Part shown: piece by piece, positions 60,471 to 64,000 of the stretch
How positions within the stretch are numbered: the first letter of the stretch is position 1
How the letters are laid out: each line of letters opens with the position of its first letter
Origin: Panacagrimonas sp.
GTDB taxonomy: Bacteria; Pseudomonadota; Gammaproteobacteria; Nevskiales; Nevskiaceae
DNA length: 64,000 bases
Direction: 5' to 3'
Assembly: GCF_020697055.1 (NCBI RefSeq)
Contig: NZ_JAJFBP010000004.1
Coordinates: forward strand, 1 to 64,000
Notes under the pieces: generated by a model
Seen by the model: the letters and a program-made list of their open reading frames with translations, nothing else
Told to the model about the DNA's origin: nothing
Databases searched by the model: none
Program-made: the position numbers and the translations under genes

Positions 60471-61406
60471 ATGGACATCATCGTAGTCAGCCGCGATCGG
60501 CGGCGCACCTGGCGATTCGCGCTCACCGCGCGGAACGTGCTGCTGTGGCTGCCGCTCGCGTTCGTGCTCGGCGCCGTGACGGCGACCGCGGGTCTGGTGG
60601 GCTGGGCCGCGCGCGGCGGCGGCAGCGGCGTATCACTGCCGCCCGAACTCGCGCAGCTGTGGTCGCGCCAGGTGAGCGAACAGCGCCAGGAACTCGTGCA
60701 GGCCAAGGCCGATGCCGAAGAGAACGCGCGCGCGTTGTCGCAGCGCGTGGCGTTGCTGCAGGCGCACGTGCTGCGACTGGATGCGGCCGGCAGCCGCATG
60801 ACCGAGATCGCCGGCCTCGACGCGGCGGAATTCAACTTCTCGCAGCCGCCGCCCATCGGCGGGCCGGAAGCGGCGCTGGGACCGGTCGTGGCCGGCGGCG
60901 ATCCGGTGCTCGGCTCGCTCGAGGCGTTCGAGGAAAAGCTCGACGCGCGCGAGCGCCAGATGCGCGTGCTCGAGGACATCCTCGTGGCCGGTCGGATGCA
61001 GCGCGAGCTCAAGCCTTCGGGCTGGCCCGTGGCCAATGGCTACATGTCCTCGGTGTACGGCTGGCGCGCGGATCCGTTCCACGGCCGTCGCGCGTTGCAC
61101 CAGGGCATCGATTTCGCCGCGCCGCCCGGGTCGGACGTGCTGGCCGTCGCGGGCGGCATCGTCAGCACCGCCGCGCCCGAGGACGGGTACGGTCTGCTGG
61201 TGGAGATCAACCACGGCAACGGGTACGTCACGCGCTACGGGCACAACCAGCGCGTGCTCGTGAAGCCGGGCCAGAAAGTCGACAAGGGCCAGAAGATCGC
61301 GGCGGTCGGCACCAGCGGGCGATCGACCGGCCCGCACGTGCACTTCGAGGTGCTGCTCAACGGCTACGTGGTGAATCCGGCGCAGTACATCCAGGCGGCG
61401 CAGTAG
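60471..61406 (+). CDS. M23 family membrane-anchored metallopeptidase
   Basis: A 311-residue bitopic protein. Membrane segment at ~23-46 (VLLWLPLAFVLGAVTATAGL), a periplasmic coiled coil (SRQVSEQRQELVQAKADAEE and onward to ~110), then a LytM/M23 domain from ~190 to the end. Zinc-site motifs HQGIDFAAP (H-x3-D) and HVHFEV (H-x-H) are intact, as is YGHN, so it should be an active D,D-endopeptidase on peptidoglycan, unlike degenerate EnvC/NlpD activators. Similar genes lie between lpxC and secA in other gammaproteobacteria. Its start lies eight bases from the divergent dciA start. Confidence 0.9.
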   Translation: MDIIVVSRDRRRTWRFALTARNVLLWLPLAFVLGAVTATAGLVGWAARGGGSGVSLPPELAQLWSRQVSEQRQELVQAKADAEENARALSQRVALLQAHVLRLDAAGSRMTEIAGLDAAEFNFSQPPPIGGPEAALGPVVAGGDPVLGSLEAFEEKLDARERQMRVLEDILVAGRMQRELKPSGWPVANGYMSSVYGWRADPFHGRRALHQGIDFAAPPGSDVLAVAGGIVSTAAPEDGYGLLVEINHGNGYVTRYGHNQRVLVKPGQKVDKGQKIAAVGTSGRSTGPHVHFEVLLNGYVVNPAQYIQAAQ

Positions 61407-61448
61407 TCCCCGGCACGCGTGCCGGAGGTCCGCCGGCCTTGAACGGCG

Positions 61449-61477
61449 GCGACACGGACCCACGAAGGGCATAATAC
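61449..61477 (+). promoter_or_regulatory. Promoter candidate of secA
   Basis: GCGACA (61449-61454) and TAATAC (61472-61477) are 17 bases apart, 53 bases before the secA ATG. The -35 keeps only the GACA part of the consensus. A run of six T follows in the leader. Confidence 0.4.
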
Positions 61478-61529
61478 GCGGCGGTTTTTTGCCCCCTCCC
61501 CGGCCCCGTGGCCGAGACCCAAGGTCCAC

Positions 61530-64000
<2,471 letters not shown>

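Overview
The window is a GC-rich (roughly two-thirds G+C by eye), gene-dense chromosomal segment of a gammaproteobacterium. Gene order points to a Xanthomonadales-like relative: petABC-sspA-sspB, dapF-DUF484-xerC, yraN/lpoA divergent from rsmI, rnpB, then a complete dcw cluster with murB inside it and lpxC-dciA-M23-secA behind it. No insertion sequence, prophage, CRISPR array or rRNA operon was seen. One tRNA and the RNase P RNA are present. The species assignment is inference.

Layout. 1-2111: 3' part of a STAND-type ATPase with TPR-like repeats. 2318-4861: cyanide-insensitive type bd oxidase, two subunits plus a 40-residue DUF2474 protein. 4864-6828 (minus): an hvfABC-type cluster, meaning a Cys-rich precursor with EGKCG motifs, a DUF692 enzyme and a DUF2063 partner, expected to make an oxazolone/thioamide copper-binding peptide. 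6935-17088 (minus): an envelope cluster of DUF1302 barrel, DUF1329 protein, YCF48-like repeat protein, MMPL/RND transporter and an EF-hand membrane protein, with several overlapping start/stop codons. 17358-20437: tRNA-CAU, a repeat-rich lipoprotein, xerC, DUF484 and dapF. 20537-25826: accessory metabolism (GFA protein, SDR, MFS transporter, a small unknown ORF, and a two-gene operon pairing a free-standing phosphohistidine swivel domain with an unrecognised 519-residue protein). 25951-31779: phosphatase, DUF1295 protein, CFA-type methyltransferase, a periplasmic protein, a thioredoxin-fold protein and purU. 31928-34567: cytochrome bc1 complex. 34716-40738: sspA, sspB, FAD oxidase, yraN, lpoA, rsmI, rnpB.

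41007-58985 is the division and cell wall cluster mraZ-rsmH-ftsL-ftsI-murE-murF-mraY-murD-ftsW-murG-murC-murB-ddl-ftsQ-ftsA-ftsZ. Nearly every junction is a 1-4 bp start/stop overlap, so from mraZ to ftsA it looks like one coupled transcription unit. ftsZ has its own AT-rich leader. lpxC, dciA (minus), an M23 peptidase and the first 823 codons of secA follow.

The least understood parts are the hvf cluster, the DUF1302-to-EF-hand envelope cluster and the swivel-domain operon at 23512-25826.
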